A stretch of 64,000 bases of DNA from Thalassolituus oleivorans MIL-1 (GCF_000355675.1 NC_020888.1:2126883-2190882); one strand, 5' to 3'. Counted from the stretch's first letter, positions 46,401 through 54,758 are shown. A program made the numbers and translations. Notes: generated from the letters alone by a model not told the origin.

Positions 46401-46670
46401 CCCGATACTGCCAGCCGCATTGAACGAGGTATTCGAGTAGGCAATGTTTATGTGAATCGCGATCAAATTGGTGCGGTCGTTGGGGTACAACCTTTTGGCG
46501 GCATGGGGCTATCAGGAACAGGACCGAAAGCCGGCGGGCCTAATTATCTATTGCGTTTTGCGACAGAGCGCACCCGCACCATAAATACCAGCGCGGTAGG
46601 CGGTAATGCAGACTTACTGCGCGGCAATGATGATTTGATCGCAGATGAGGACGATATCACGAGCGAATAA
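43449..46670 (+). CDS. putA: Bifunctional PutA: proline dehydrogenase and P5C dehydrogenase
   Basis: A 1073-residue enzyme. The proline dehydrogenase half has SFDMLGEAAMTEDDAE and IKVRLVKGAYWDTEIK (FAD site); the aldehyde dehydrogenase half has FIAETGGQNAMIVDS and GSAGQRCSALRVL with the catalytic cysteine. It oxidises proline to glutamate in two steps. The N-terminus lacks the ribbon-helix-helix DNA-binding domain of the trifunctional PutA, so it is probably not a repressor. Confidence 0.95.
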   Translation: MLETLQPDAIVNGSYASLSCSQWFQHIRHLYAPDETSWVRSLAASVPSQQVHQASLQAATLVHELRAQREHLPLFERFMQEYSLSSQEGLTLMVLAEALLRIPDRRTRDALIRAEMSHVNWKQHLGHSDSFWVNMATRGLIAGATFASWSQDHNDDPSQRSRTIFEQLVGHSGEPFVRAALQRAMQLLGDQFVVGHTIDQALSNAGRMASDKICYSFDMLGEAAMTEDDAESYANSYLMALQRIAASQKTDGHPHSLSIKLSALHPRYEESQHPRLISELGGRLASLVREARQLNVAITLDAEEADRLELSLSIFQSVFEQEAIGWGGFGMAVQAYSKRALPVLGWLNQLALEHDTHIKVRLVKGAYWDTEIKLCQQRGLEGYPIFTRKAHTDISYLACTRFLLCHTPGLTPQFATHNAQTVAAITNMADALKPTPSYEFQRLHGMGEALYAHWHTRRNEPVRVYAPVGEHQQLLPYLVRRLLENGANTSFVHHLWDDEVAPETLTRSPLELARDLNYSANPATPLPCDIYGKNRRNSHGINLNISLQRELLFDDMRRWSSHQWEARPITATTGKGALLADKPVIAPFTAQYQIGRSQWFNPDNIAAVMNAGAAGFERWRLLAPRYANQERKAWLMLLASALENHSAELITLCVLEAGKTVQDSIDELREAVDFCRYYARQIDVHFAQPNKLTGPTGECNELYYEGRGVWLCISPWNFPLAIFIGQIAAALAAGNSVIAKPAEATSLIAARAVEIAHQVGIPKDLLQFLPGSGVDIGSAAFNDINLAGVAFTGSHKTARQIALQLAQRNGAMVPFIAETGGQNAMIVDSTALPEQVVRDVLRSAFGSAGQRCSALRVLCLQDDIADEVIRLLSGAMLELSVGDPLSLSTDVGPVIDSRAQHYLLRHIRWLEQHAKCVGKAPKAPEEGTFVTPVAYEITDFEALREEHFGPILHIYRYSAKSLNTLISNINSLGFGLTLSVHSRNPDTASRIERGIRVGNVYVNRDQIGAVVGVQPFGGMGLSGTGPKAGGPNYLLRFATERTRTINTSAVGGNADLLRGNDDLIADEDDITSE

Positions 46671-46699
46671 AGTGAGTCCGTATGTTCGGGACAGACCCT

Positions 46700-47461
46700 C
46701 TAGCGACGATAAAGCTCTTTATCGTCGGTAAATACTTTTTCGCCGACGTTCTCTGCCTGCTTTAACGCTTTTAATGAACTCGATAAAAATTCACGCTGAT
46801 ACAAAACGGTAGTCACCAAGAGCGAGGCACCAATAAATACATAAGGCCCAATAAACCACGATAATACTGCCATAGAAAAATAAAAGGCGCGCAATCCATT
46901 GTTATAACTGCGACTTGCTTGATCAATGACTTTTGCACTGTAAATCGCCATGCTACGACGATCATTTGCCGTGACCGTTGTATCGTCTGGCGACGGAGCG
47001 GCACCGATTAATACCGACGCAAAACCGAACTGACGCATTGACCAAGTAAAAGTAAAATACGAATAAATAAAAATACCTAACAACACCATTAATTTAAGTT
47101 CGAGTTGCGGCAGAGTATCTCCCGCCGTAAATGATACTGTACCTAGCATATCTTTAATTTTCTCAGTAGCAGTAATCGCAGTTAATAAACCAGCAATAAT
47201 CAACACACAAGACGATGCAAAGAAATTCACATTACGTTCAATGTTGGCAATAAGCGCTGCATCACCGACACGGACTTCACGCTGCAACATGCGACGCATC
47301 CAATTAATTCGATGGACATGCAGCACCGACGATAACGACGCAGTGCGCTTAGCCATAAAATGAGCAAAACGGGCATAACCAATCCAGCACGACAGAAAAA
47401 TGCCGAGGCAAATAAAATTCAACGAGCCCATTTCATTTAGTTCGGCCATAAGTAACGTCAT
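46700..47461 (-). CDS. DUF599-family membrane protein
   Basis: A 253-residue protein with four or more hydrophobic segments. HRINWMRRMLQREVRVGDAALIANIERNV near the N-terminus and SRSYNNGLRAFYFSMAVLSWFIGP near the C-terminus fit DUF599 proteins, whose function is unknown. Convergent with putA. Confidence 0.8.
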   Translation of the reverse strand: MTLLMAELNEMGSLNFICLGIFLSCWIGYARFAHFMAKRTASLSSVLHVHRINWMRRMLQREVRVGDAALIANIERNVNFFASSCVLIIAGLLTAITATEKIKDMLGTVSFTAGDTLPQLELKLMVLLGIFIYSYFTFTWSMRQFGFASVLIGAAPSPDDTTVTANDRRSMAIYSAKVIDQASRSYNNGLRAFYFSMAVLSWFIGPYVFIGASLLVTTVLYQREFLSSSLKALKQAENVGEKVFTDDKELYRR

Positions 47462-47483
47462 ATCCTGTAAAACTCGAAAAACA

Positions 47484-48002
47484 TCAAACTGAAAACGACT
47501 TCATCAAAACGGCTAAGCGTTGAATACGCTCATTCGACAATTGACGATAATCAAAATAAGGGCACAGTATCCAGCGCTTACGACGATTAATTGCAAAGTG
47601 TGCATCCAACCACTCACTGCCCTGCTCTGCGAAAAAGCCATTCTCACTGGCGAAGCCCTTACCCATCCACAGATGTATGGCTTCTATAGGGATAGTATCT
47701 CCAAGGTTCGAATCAGGCACGGTGGAAAATAACAAAGCCGTATCTGAGCCCTGCTGCAATAAGACGTCGTCACGCCACGCTTGCCAAGTTGAAGTCATGG
47801 CCTCACTACGATATTCAGCCATTAGCTTAGCGTACACGTTAAAAATTTTGCGCCAATGATTACCCGTTTCTTGCGCAATACGAGCAATCTCACCGATAAC
47901 CATAGGTCGGCATTCCGCTAACTCTAGGTAGTCGCTGAGCGGTGGGCGATTCGCTATGTACACCCGCACATGAGCTTTCTCATCGCCCAGCCCCACTGGC
48001 AT
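47484..48002 (-). CDS. Hypothetical protein downstream of acr3
   Basis: A 172-residue soluble protein of unrecognised family. VRVYIANRPPLSDYLELAECRPMVIGEIARIAQ at the start and AEQGSEWLDAHFAINRRKRWILCPYFDYRQLSNERI near the end are its most distinctive parts. It begins within or beside the end of acr3 (a TTG at 48014 overlaps the acr3 stop; ATG at 48002 is preferred), so it may be cotranscribed with the arsenic genes. No arsenic-binding pattern is evident. Confidence 0.6.
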   Translation of the reverse strand: MPVGLGDEKAHVRVYIANRPPLSDYLELAECRPMVIGEIARIAQETGNHWRKIFNVYAKLMAEYRSEAMTSTWQAWRDDVLLQQGSDTALLFSTVPDSNLGDTIPIEAIHLWMGKGFASENGFFAEQGSEWLDAHFAINRRKRWILCPYFDYRQLSNERIQRLAVLMKSFSV

Positions 48003-48010
48003 GCAATCGT

Positions 48011-49015
48011 TCAACTAAACCAATGCCGCGTACGATTAGCAAACGCCACCAGCGACAGCATAACGGGTACTTCGACCAAAACCCCGACCACCGTGGCCAA
48101 TGCTGCACCGGAATGCAAACCAAACAGTGAAATCGCGACCGCAACCGCCAACTCAAAAAAGTTACTGGTGCCAATCATACAAGCGGGGGCTGCAATGTTA
48201 TGCGCCAACTTCATTTTCAATGCCAAGAAGTAGGCAATGGCAAAAATACCGTACGTTTGAATCATCAATGGAATCGCGATTAACAGGATATCTAACGGGC
48301 GCTCGGTAATGACCTGAGCTTGCAGTGCAAACAATATCACTACCGTTAAAATCAAACCGACAATCGACCATGGTTTTAACCTGCCAACAAAGCTCGCAAC
48401 GTTATCAGCTTGCAGCAACCGTCGAGTAACGATACCCGCTATCAGTGGAAGAACCACATACAAAACCACCGAGATTAATAAAGTATCCCAAGGCACTGAA
48501 ATGTCAGTGACGCCAAGCAATAGAGCGGTTAACGGTGCAAAGGCAAAAATCATAATGACGTCGTTGACCGATACCTGCACTAACGTGTAATTAGCGTCAC
48601 CTTTGGTTAACTGGCTCCAAACGAAGACCATCGCGGTACAAGGTGCGACGCCCAATAAAATCATACCGGCGATATATTCATTCGCTGTTTGCGGGTCGAC
48701 CCAGCTAGCGAAAAAGATTTTAAAGAACAGCCACCCTAACAGCGCCATCGTAAACGGCTTGATTAACCAGTTAATCACTAGGGTGAGGATCAAGCCTTGG
48801 GGCTTTTTACCGATATCGCGAATAGCGCCAAAATCTATTTGAATCATCATTGGATAAATCATTAACCAAATTAGAACCGCGATGACTAAGTTCACATGCG
48901 CAATTTCTGCCCCTGCCACCCAGGTAAATACCGCAGGAAAAAACAAACCAAGCGCTACACCTGCCAACATACCCGCACCAACCCAAAGGGTTAAAAAACG
49001 CTCAAACAAGCCCAT
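48011..49015 (-). CDS. acr3: Arsenite efflux permease ACR3
   Basis: A 334-residue membrane protein with about ten hydrophobic segments. [31 protein letters not shown] carries the conserved cysteine of ACR3, and the C-terminal segments end in [13 protein letters not shown]. It exports arsenite with the reductase next to it. Its start overlaps the arsC stop by one base. Confidence 0.92.
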   Translation of the reverse strand: MGLFERFLTLWVGAGMLAGVALGLFFPAVFTWVAGAEIAHVNLVIAVLIWLMIYPMMIQIDFGAIRDIGKKPQGLILTLVINWLIKPFTMALLGWLFFKIFFASWVDPQTANEYIAGMILLGVAPCTAMVFVWSQLTKGDANYTLVQVSVNDVIMIFAFAPLTALLLGVTDISVPWDTLLISVVLYVVLPLIAGIVTRRLLQADNVASFVGRLKPWSIVGLILTVVILFALQAQVITERPLDILLIAIPLMIQTYGIFAIAYFLALKMKLAHNIAAPACMIGTSNFFELAVAVAISLFGLHSGAALATVVGVLVEVPVMLSLVAFANRTRHWFS

Positions 49016-49488
49016 TAGCGAACGGCTCCCTGCTGATTAAATAATTGCTGAATACTTTCTTTGTTGTGACTCGTCCAATCTTCTGTCGCCAAATTTTTAA
49101 TTCGCTGAGTCAATACATCGGCCACCTTGGCAAAGGCTTGTTGCTGCGCTTTGCCATCGCTCATTTTAGAAGGATCAGACAAACCCCAATGCACGCGAAT
49201 AGCATTGCCCATCCACAAGGGGCAGGCTTCACCTGCTGCACTATCGCACACCGTAATGACCACATCCGGCTTAAACGCCTCATGAACATCCCAGGATTCG
49301 CTGCGCAGACCAGCAGTCGAGATGCCCTGCTCGTGCAAAAAATTCAGCGTACCATCGAACACAATACCTGCAGGTTGGCTGCCCGCGCTGCGGACATCAA
49401 ACACGTCTCCGGCAACGTGGCGACTAATCGCTTCGGCGAGAATGCTGCGACAGCGGTTATGGGTACAAATAAAAAGAAGTTTTAACAT
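49015..49488 (-). CDS. arsC: Arsenate reductase ArsC, LMW-phosphatase type
   Basis: A 157-residue protein with [10 protein letters not shown], the CX5R phosphatase-type active site; it reduces arsenate to arsenite. The later cysteines ([13 protein letters not shown]) fit the thioredoxin-coupled mechanism. ATG at 49488 overlaps the end of arsR, giving a compact arsR-arsC-acr3 operon. Confidence 0.93.
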   Translation of the reverse strand: MLKLLFICTHNRCRSILAEAISRHVAGDVFDVRSAGSQPAGIVFDGTLNFLHEQGISTAGLRSESWDVHEAFKPDVVITVCDSAAGEACPLWMGNAIRVHWGLSDPSKMSDGKAQQQAFAKVADVLTQRIKNLATEDWTSHNKESIQQLFNQQGAVR

Positions 49489-49820
49489 GCGGTTTGGCAG
49501 CATGGCTGCCCTCCATTATCACTATTGATAGTCAATTCCTGCATGCGCGCGACATAACCCTGCGTAGCAGCTTGCAACATAGAAGTTACCCAAGCGGGTA
49601 AGTTTGGATCTAAGCGATAGTACATCCACTGCCCTCGGCGTTCGCTGCACACCAAGTCGGCATTTCGTAACATAGCTAAATGCCTAGAGACTTTAGGTTG
49701 ACTGAGTATCAGCACATCCATCAAATCACACACACACAACTCCCCCCTTTCGAGTAAAAGAAGTAGGACACACAAACGTGTATCGTCAGCGAGTGCTTTA
49801 CAAACTGTCAGCGAATCCAT
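49482..49820 (-). CDS. arsR: ArsR arsenic-responsive repressor
   Basis: A 112-residue winged-helix protein. ELCVCDL is the arsenite-binding motif, SQPKVSRHLAMLR the recognition helix, and the C-terminus ends in CCQTAC. ATG at 49820 is chosen because the longer version would include the palindromic operator at 49871-49890. Confidence 0.92.
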   Translation of the reverse strand: MDSLTVCKALADDTRLCVLLLLLERGELCVCDLMDVLILSQPKVSRHLAMLRNADLVCSERRGQWMYYRLDPNLPAWVTSMLQAATQGYVARMQELTINSDNGGQPCCQTAC

Positions 49821-49870
49821 CAGAACCCACACCTTAAATTTATTGGTAATGATGGTATCACCCGCTCTAC

Positions 49871-49890
49871 ATATATGGAATTCCATATAT
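49871..49890. promoter_or_regulatory. ArsR operator palindrome
   Basis: ATATATGGAATTCCATATAT is a perfect 20-bp palindrome, 51 bases before the arsR start. It is the obvious candidate for self-repression of the arsenic operon. Confidence 0.75.
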
Positions 49891-50031
49891 TAATTTTCTA
49901 AGGATACCATATTGAAGAACGCTGCATACTTAGCGTAATCGGCCCTTATCACCCAGAGTAAAGACTGCTAACGTTCACAGACAGTTAACCCATGAGTTAA
50001 TCAATCACTCGAATAACGAAGGATTCGCGCC

Positions 50032-51369
50032 ATGACCAAAGCGACTAAGCAACCCACTAAAACAACGCGCACCCGTCAACCGGCGAAGGCAAAAGCAGCG
50101 ACACCGACAACCAGTGAAAGCCAATACGATCTTATTATTTTTGGTGCTACTAGCTTCGTAGGAGCCATCCTGACACGTTATATCGCCGCTCAGTTTGGAT
50201 TAAACAAAGAACTTAAGTGGGCTATTGCTGGCCGCTCGGAGATCAAATTACAAAAAGTTCGTGGCACTCTAGTGAAAGCCCTAGGTGACGACGCTAAAAA
50301 TGTCCCTATGCTGATTGCCGATGCCGCTAACGAAGCGCAACTACGTGACTTATGTGCAAAAACCAACGTCATTGTATCCACCGTTGGGCCCTATGCACTG
50401 TATGGCGAACCGCTAGTCAAAGTGTGCGCCGAAACTGGCACAGACTACTGCGACTTAACCGGCGAACCCCAGTGGATAAAACGCATGTTAGAAAAGTACG
50501 AAGCCAAAGCAAAAGCCTCTGGCGCGCGTATTGTCCACTGCTGCGGTTTCGACTCAGTGCCATCGGATATGGGCGTCTACTTCCTACAACAACAAGCAGA
50601 GCAGGAATTTGGCTGTGTTGCACCTAGCGTTAAAATGCGCGTAAAGGCGGCCAAGGGCGGTATGTCGGGCGGTACAATCGCCAGCATCGTCAACCTAACC
50701 AAAGAATACATTGCCAACCCAAGTCTGCGGAAAGAACTGGCCGACCCCTATTCAATCTGCCCTCCAGGACATCGCTTTAGCACCAAGCAAGTAGACCAGC
50801 GTGGCGCAAAGTTCGATTCACAATTCAAAGCTTGGTCAGCGCCTTTTATTATGGCTGCGATCAATACCCGCGTTGTTCATCGTAGCAATGCGTTACTGGG
50901 TAAGAAATACGGCAACGATTTTACCTATGAAGAAACCATGCTCACTGGACGCGGTGCCAAAGGTCGCGCCATGGCCACTGGTATTACCCTTGGTTTAGGT
51001 GCTTTTATGGCAGGTGCTGCAATTAAACCGACACGCTGGCTGTTAGAACGCTTCGTATTACCTAAACCTGGTCAGGGTCCTAGTCCAAAAGCTCAAGAAG
51101 CAGGATTTTACGATATCCGTTTTGCCGGCCTAACCAAAGATGGCCGCAACATCTTAACGCGCGTCACCGGCGACATGGACCCAGGCTACGGATCAACCGG
51201 CAAGCTACTCGGCCAAGCGGCTGCGGGTTTAGCATTGGATTTTCATAAAGATGGGAAAAAATGCGATAAAGAAGGCGGTTTCTGGACTCCGGGATCTATC
51301 TTCGATCAACGCTACATCGATCGCTTACAAGACTTCGCCGGTGTTACCTTTGAAGTGCTAGAAAAGTAA
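50032..51369 (+). CDS. Saccharopine-dehydrogenase-family protein (trans-enoyl-reductase-like)
   Basis: A 445-residue protein with a basic, lysine-rich N-terminal tail (about 30 residues) and a Rossmann domain beginning DLIIFGATSFVGAIL. CCGFDSVPSDMGVY and CDLTGEPQWIKRML are typical of the family whose members include mycobacterial enoyl reductases and eukaryotic SCCPDH. Substrate is unknown. Confidence 0.85.
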   Translation: MTKATKQPTKTTRTRQPAKAKAATPTTSESQYDLIIFGATSFVGAILTRYIAAQFGLNKELKWAIAGRSEIKLQKVRGTLVKALGDDAKNVPMLIADAANEAQLRDLCAKTNVIVSTVGPYALYGEPLVKVCAETGTDYCDLTGEPQWIKRMLEKYEAKAKASGARIVHCCGFDSVPSDMGVYFLQQQAEQEFGCVAPSVKMRVKAAKGGMSGGTIASIVNLTKEYIANPSLRKELADPYSICPPGHRFSTKQVDQRGAKFDSQFKAWSAPFIMAAINTRVVHRSNALLGKKYGNDFTYEETMLTGRGAKGRAMATGITLGLGAFMAGAAIKPTRWLLERFVLPKPGQGPSPKAQEAGFYDIRFAGLTKDGRNILTRVTGDMDPGYGSTGKLLGQAAAGLALDFHKDGKKCDKEGGFWTPGSIFDQRYIDRLQDFAGVTFEVLEK

Positions 51370-51390
51370 GTTTTCACTCGTGTAACAACA

Positions 51391-51417
51391 ATAAAGCCAG
51401 TCAACGACTGGCTTTAT
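51391..51417 (+). terminator. Bidirectional terminator before the GNAT gene
   Basis: A 12-bp stem (ATAAAGCCAGTC with GACTGGCTTTAT) around AAC. It separates the saccharopine-type gene from the convergent GNAT gene. Confidence 0.8.
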
Positions 51418-51420
51418 TGA

Positions 51421-51837
51421 CTAGGCCTTAAATCTTAGCCGCAGCACTTGCTGTCCTGTAGGTTCATGCAATTTTTGCTCTAAAAATTCAAAACCGTAGC
51501 GCAAGTAAAATGCCCTGCCGATAGTATTCTCTTTGAACACCTCGACTTCCAAATCCCCATGCAACGCGTGCGCTTTGTCCATTAGCGCCTTACCCACGCC
51601 TTTTCCATGCCAATTTGGCTGCAAAAATATCGCCCCAACTTCGTTACCGATCAAAGCGACAAAGCCTTCTACGACGCCGTCGATCTCGGCAACCCAGGTA
51701 TCAGTATTGGGGATATAAATTTCCGCAACATTCTTACGTTCTTGGGCGATAAACTCATCCGTCATAAAGGTATGCGCTAGACGCGTAGCCACTTCCCATG
51801 AATCCAGCACGGCGGCTAGATCAGCATCCGACTGCAT
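51421..51837 (-). CDS. GNAT N-acetyltransferase, probably truncated at the N-terminus
   Basis: A 138-residue GNAT domain: VGAIFLQPNWHGKGVGKALM is the acetyl-CoA loop and AFYLRYGFEFLEQK the C-terminal motif. The reading frame enters from a stop six codons before the ATG, at the exact end of the last integron cassette, and the first beta strand expected in such enzymes is missing. This suggests the gene lost its 5' end when the adjacent attC was deleted. Activity doubtful. Confidence 0.75.
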   Translation of the reverse strand: MQSDADLAAVLDSWEVATRLAHTFMTDEFIAQERKNVAEIYIPNTDTWVAEIDGVVEGFVALIGNEVGAIFLQPNWHGKGVGKALMDKAHALHGDLEVEVFKENTIGRAFYLRYGFEFLEQKLHEPTGQQVLRLRFKA

Positions 51838-51844
51838 GCGATTG

Positions 51845-52405
51845 TTATGTTGCTAGCCACTGAACTGCTTTTACAGACAAGTACCCACATGTGATAACCC
51901 CAGTAACGATGAATGCCCAAATTAACCTAAGTAACCAAGGTTTGACTTGTGGCTGGAGAAGAACATTTACGACTTTGGCCGGTCCGTCATCTGATTGGAT
52001 ATGTGTGTTTACTTTCTCCCAAGTATCGGGAGAAAAATAAAGATAGTTGATGCTTACCTCGGTCTTAGGAACGAGGGTTGGAAATAATATCTCTTTTCCT
52101 CCACCAGGAAGATCCCTGATCTCATACATTACATCCGGATAGACATTAACGTTTGGTAGAAAGTTGTGACCTAAGCGAACATTTGATGCCGCTTTGCGCC
52201 CTGTGTTTTTTATGATTACCGAATGAGTGTTGACTATTGGTCCAGGAGATCCGTCGGCTTGAGGCGCAAGGCGATGTGAAGAAATAAATCCTAAATAGCT
52301 AATAAGTTTTGGCCGACTTTCTATGAGGTGATTAACTAAAGCGCCTAGGAATAGTGTAAGTATTGGCATTCCTACGGCTGCTGCCAAGTTCCAATCTATA
52401 TTCAT
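51845..52405 (-). CDS. Cassette 6: membrane-anchored hypothetical protein
   Basis: A 186-residue protein with hydrophobic segments at both ends (residues about 8-26 and 162-180) and a beta-rich middle (THSVIIKNTGRKAASNVRLGHNF), resembling CARDB-like domains of prokaryotic surface proteins. Family not recognised. Its stop codon lies inside the R'' core of a truncated attC, and it starts 27 bases after the cassette boundary. Confidence 0.6.
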   Translation of the reverse strand: MNIDWNLAAAVGMPILTLFLGALVNHLIESRPKLISYLGFISSHRLAPQADGSPGPIVNTHSVIIKNTGRKAASNVRLGHNFLPNVNVYPDVMYEIRDLPGGGKEILFPTLVPKTEVSINYLYFSPDTWEKVNTHIQSDDGPAKVVNVLLQPQVKPWLLRLIWAFIVTGVITCGYLSVKAVQWLAT

Positions 52406-52426
52406 GCCTCATATTCTCTCATAGCA

Positions 52427-52486
52427 ACATAACGCCAACAGCAAGCGCGCCGTTTTTTGGGGTCGCCTTGACTATTTTTGTTAGAA
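52427..52486 (-). other. attC site of cassette 5
   Basis: Ends in ACATAAC (left) and GTTAGAA (right) on the + strand; internal imperfect pairing (CAAGCGCGCC against GGTCGCCTTG). About 60 bp, with the weakest internal symmetry of the five, but its right core exactly matches the start of its own cassette at 52975. Confidence 0.75.
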
Positions 52487-52499
52487 GTTTTTACGCGCA

Positions 52500-52964
52500 C
52501 TATTTACCTACTGCAATATGGTAGGTCGTAAAACACCGACCTAATTGTTTTGTTTTATGAACTTTTGTAGACATTTTAATTAGTGCCTTGTACTCAGGTC
52601 TACTATCAAGTAGATGAAATAGTATTTCTTTATGCCCCAGCTCATTAGCCCAACACATGAGCATTTTGAAAATGGGTATACCAAAACCCCAGAATTTTTG
52701 TGAGATAACAATAGCTAATTCAAAACCATTATCATCTGGCTGAATTCCACACCAACCGGCTAATTCACCATCTATATTAACTGCCCGAATACGACAGCCT
52801 TGTATCGCATCCACTCTAATTTTATCTTCCATCCACGCTTGAAGGCTGGTGGCATCAAAATATGGATGATCGATTAAATGTATTCTCAAAGATTCCTCAT
52901 TGACAATCGCCAAGAAGTCTTCTGGATTCACTTGATTAAAGCACAAAAATTTTATTTCACTCAT
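52500..52964 (-). CDS. Cassette 5: GNAT-like acetyltransferase
   Basis: A 154-residue protein with the GNAT outline: GELAGWCGIQPDDNGFELAIVISQKFWGFGIPIFKMLM (strand, loop and helix of the acetyl-CoA site, split here) and a C-terminal YKALIKMSTKVHK. The Q/R-x-x-G-x-A loop is degenerate (KFWGFGIPI), which is common in cassette acetyltransferases. Substrate unknown. It starts 16 bases after the cassette boundary. Confidence 0.75.
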   Translation of the reverse strand: MSEIKFLCFNQVNPEDFLAIVNEESLRIHLIDHPYFDATSLQAWMEDKIRVDAIQGCRIRAVNIDGELAGWCGIQPDDNGFELAIVISQKFWGFGIPIFKMLMCWANELGHKEILFHLLDSRPEYKALIKMSTKVHKTKQLGRCFTTYHIAVGK

Positions 52965-52974
52965 ATCTCGATAC

Positions 52975-53035
52975 TTCTAACGCCCGCGTAATAGGCGCGA
53001 GCTTGCGAGCGTCCTAATTGACGCGTTTGTTAAAT
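52975..53035 (-). other. attC site of cassette 4
   Basis: TTCTAAC...GTTAAAT, 61 bp. Internal arms GGCGCGAGC/GAGCGTCC and GCGTAATAG/CTAATTGACGC pair around a small TTGC tip, the usual attC fold. Confidence 0.85.
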
Positions 53036-53036
53036 T

Positions 53037-54254
53037 TCATACAATCTCTTGAACAGAGGCAGATTCAATAGTGGAAAGTATCTTGTCTGCGACTTTTAAA
53101 CTGTCTGGAGATTTTTCAGTCTTTATATACTCAGATAAGGCTTTCAGTATGAGCTTTTGAGAATACTCTAAGCGCGCGGTTTCTCCGCCCCTAAAGTCGG
53201 TGAAAAGCTGAACGTCTGCGCACTCAAGCCAGCTTTCTAATAAGCACTCATCCCCGACAAACATGCTTACAATTAGGCCTGGATTATGAATTAGAGCCAC
53301 CTCAAAGAAATCTGATATTTCTAACCAAATAGCACCATCCCGATCCCGCCAAGCAGTTTTTAGCATTTCAATAGGTTTTTTACATTTTTTGGGATCGCCT
53401 TCTTTGAATATCTCAAGAACTTTTTCTCTATTTTTTTCTAGCCATTCATAGCCGATAGATTCTGGAGTTAATTCGAGTTTAACTATTAGTTCTCTTGAAA
53501 GATTTAAAACTCGCTCAGAGGTCTCTCTCGTTACTGCATCTAACTTATGAACCGAGTCATTTCGATACTTACGTATCTCATGAAGAAGATTGATATCATC
53601 ACTAGCTAGTAAATGATGCTTTTTTGCGAGCTGAATCAGCTCATACATTGATATAGTTTTGAAATTTGACTCTCTAGTTTCAAGCAATCGTCTAATCAGA
53701 GATTCGACTACCTTGCTGGCTTCTAGCACAGAAAGGTCATACATTCCCGAGTTGAATAGGTCTGAAGCTCTTGCCAACAAGCGAAGATCTTCCCTTCTTT
53801 CTTCTTCCTTCTCCGCCTTATAAAACTTCAACTGTATCGATTTGGTAAGAAATTTGAACAAATAGTTTCCCAAAATTCCCGATATAGCACCTGAGGTTAA
53901 AGTCAGTATATTTGGAGGTATTTGAACCACTAACGTGCCGATAAAACCCGCTATAACCGTGAGCCCCCAGAATGCCCCATATACCGGAGGAGTAGCTAGA
54001 GCAATTGCATAACAGGCATTACTTGCCTTATCAAAAATGCCGACATGTCTCTGCGAAGCAAACTGTAATGATATAAAGTATACAGCCAGCCCTAGGCTGG
54101 CCATCAAGAAAAGATATGCACACTCAATGGTAATCTTTTGACCAAAAACGAGAAATCCAAGGTCACTGTTGGCATCTATCAATGGCTTTATGGTGAAAAC
54201 TGCAGCCAGTAACCCTATAGTAAAACCAACTTTAGTTTTAAAAAACTCGTCCAT
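53037..54254 (-). CDS. Cassette 4: membrane protein with a HEPN-like domain
   Basis: A 405-residue protein: three or four membrane helices in the first 135 residues, then a helical cytoplasmic part. LFNSGMYDLSVLEASKVVESLIRRLLE followed by INLLHEIRKYRNDSVHKLD matches the HEPN layout, and RNDSVH is an intact R-x4-H active-site motif. HEPN ribonucleases occur in toxin-antitoxin and antiphage systems; membrane anchoring is unusual. The last 130 residues are not recognised. Stops two bases from its attC and starts 28 bases after the cassette boundary. Confidence 0.7.
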   Translation of the reverse strand: MDEFFKTKVGFTIGLLAAVFTIKPLIDANSDLGFLVFGQKITIECAYLFLMASLGLAVYFISLQFASQRHVGIFDKASNACYAIALATPPVYGAFWGLTVIAGFIGTLVVQIPPNILTLTSGAISGILGNYLFKFLTKSIQLKFYKAEKEEERREDLRLLARASDLFNSGMYDLSVLEASKVVESLIRRLLETRESNFKTISMYELIQLAKKHHLLASDDINLLHEIRKYRNDSVHKLDAVTRETSERVLNLSRELIVKLELTPESIGYEWLEKNREKVLEIFKEGDPKKCKKPIEMLKTAWRDRDGAIWLEISDFFEVALIHNPGLIVSMFVGDECLLESWLECADVQLFTDFRGGETARLEYSQKLILKALSEYIKTEKSPDSLKVADKILSTIESASVQEIV

Positions 54255-54276
54255 TCTTCGAGGACTCTCCTTGTAA

Positions 54277-54376
54277 ATTTAACGCCTTACTAATGGGCGC
54301 ATAAATGCTTGGCTAAAATTAGCGACGGAGGAGCGCAAGCCAAGCGTTTTGCGTCCTTTTGAGTAACTTGTTAGGT
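54277..54376 (-). other. attC site of cassette 3
   Basis: ATTTAAC...GTTAGGT, 100 bp. Inner arms CTTGGCT and AGCCAAG and outer arms GGGCGCA and TGCGTCC are clear. Confidence 0.9.
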
Positions 54377-54381
54377 GTAAA

Positions 54382-54741
54382 TTACCACCCCATATCTTTC
54401 CAAGCATAATACATACCCTGAGAAAAAATATGCTTTAAATTTTTATCATTTACCCAAGGGAATGATTTCGAATAGCTTGCGACAAAAGCATCAAATGATG
54501 CATCTTTTCCTGATTCTTCAGCTAAAGCATAAACTTGATCGTGTCCGGTTTTCATTGCGGCTTGGCACTTTGAGTTGTAATCATCAAGTTCAATGTCTGA
54601 GAGTTTAGGGTATAACTTAACAAGTCGGGATTGAATTGGTTGCAACCAATTTGAGCCAAACTCCATGGCATAATCTAAACCATCATTTAGAATTTGATTC
54701 TCGTTATATGGTTGTTTTCGCTTCCTGAACCATTCGAACAA
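54382..54741 (-). CDS. Cassette 3: small hypothetical protein
   Basis: A 119-residue soluble protein beginning at TTG 54741 (FEWFRKRKQPYNENQIL...), with AAAGGAAG seven bases upstream; longer versions would translate the preceding attC. It ends FSQGMYYAWKDMGW. Family not recognised. Confidence 0.6.
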   Translation of the reverse strand: MFEWFRKRKQPYNENQILNDGLDYAMEFGSNWLQPIQSRLVKLYPKLSDIELDDYNSKCQAAMKTGHDQVYALAEESGKDASFDAFVASYSKSFPWVNDKNLKHIFSQGMYYAWKDMGW

Positions 54742-54758
54742 CTCTGAACTTCCTTTAC

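Noticed and set aside
51391-51417. Hairpin after the GNAT gene as a sixth attC
   Set aside because: It lacks GTTRRRY-type cores and has a perfect stem with a short loop; it is a transcription terminator.
51844-52433. 12-bp perfect inverted repeat flanking cassette 6, as if insertion-sequence ends
   Set aside because: There is no transposase, and both copies coincide with integron core sites (GTTATGT and ACATAAC), which must be complementary.
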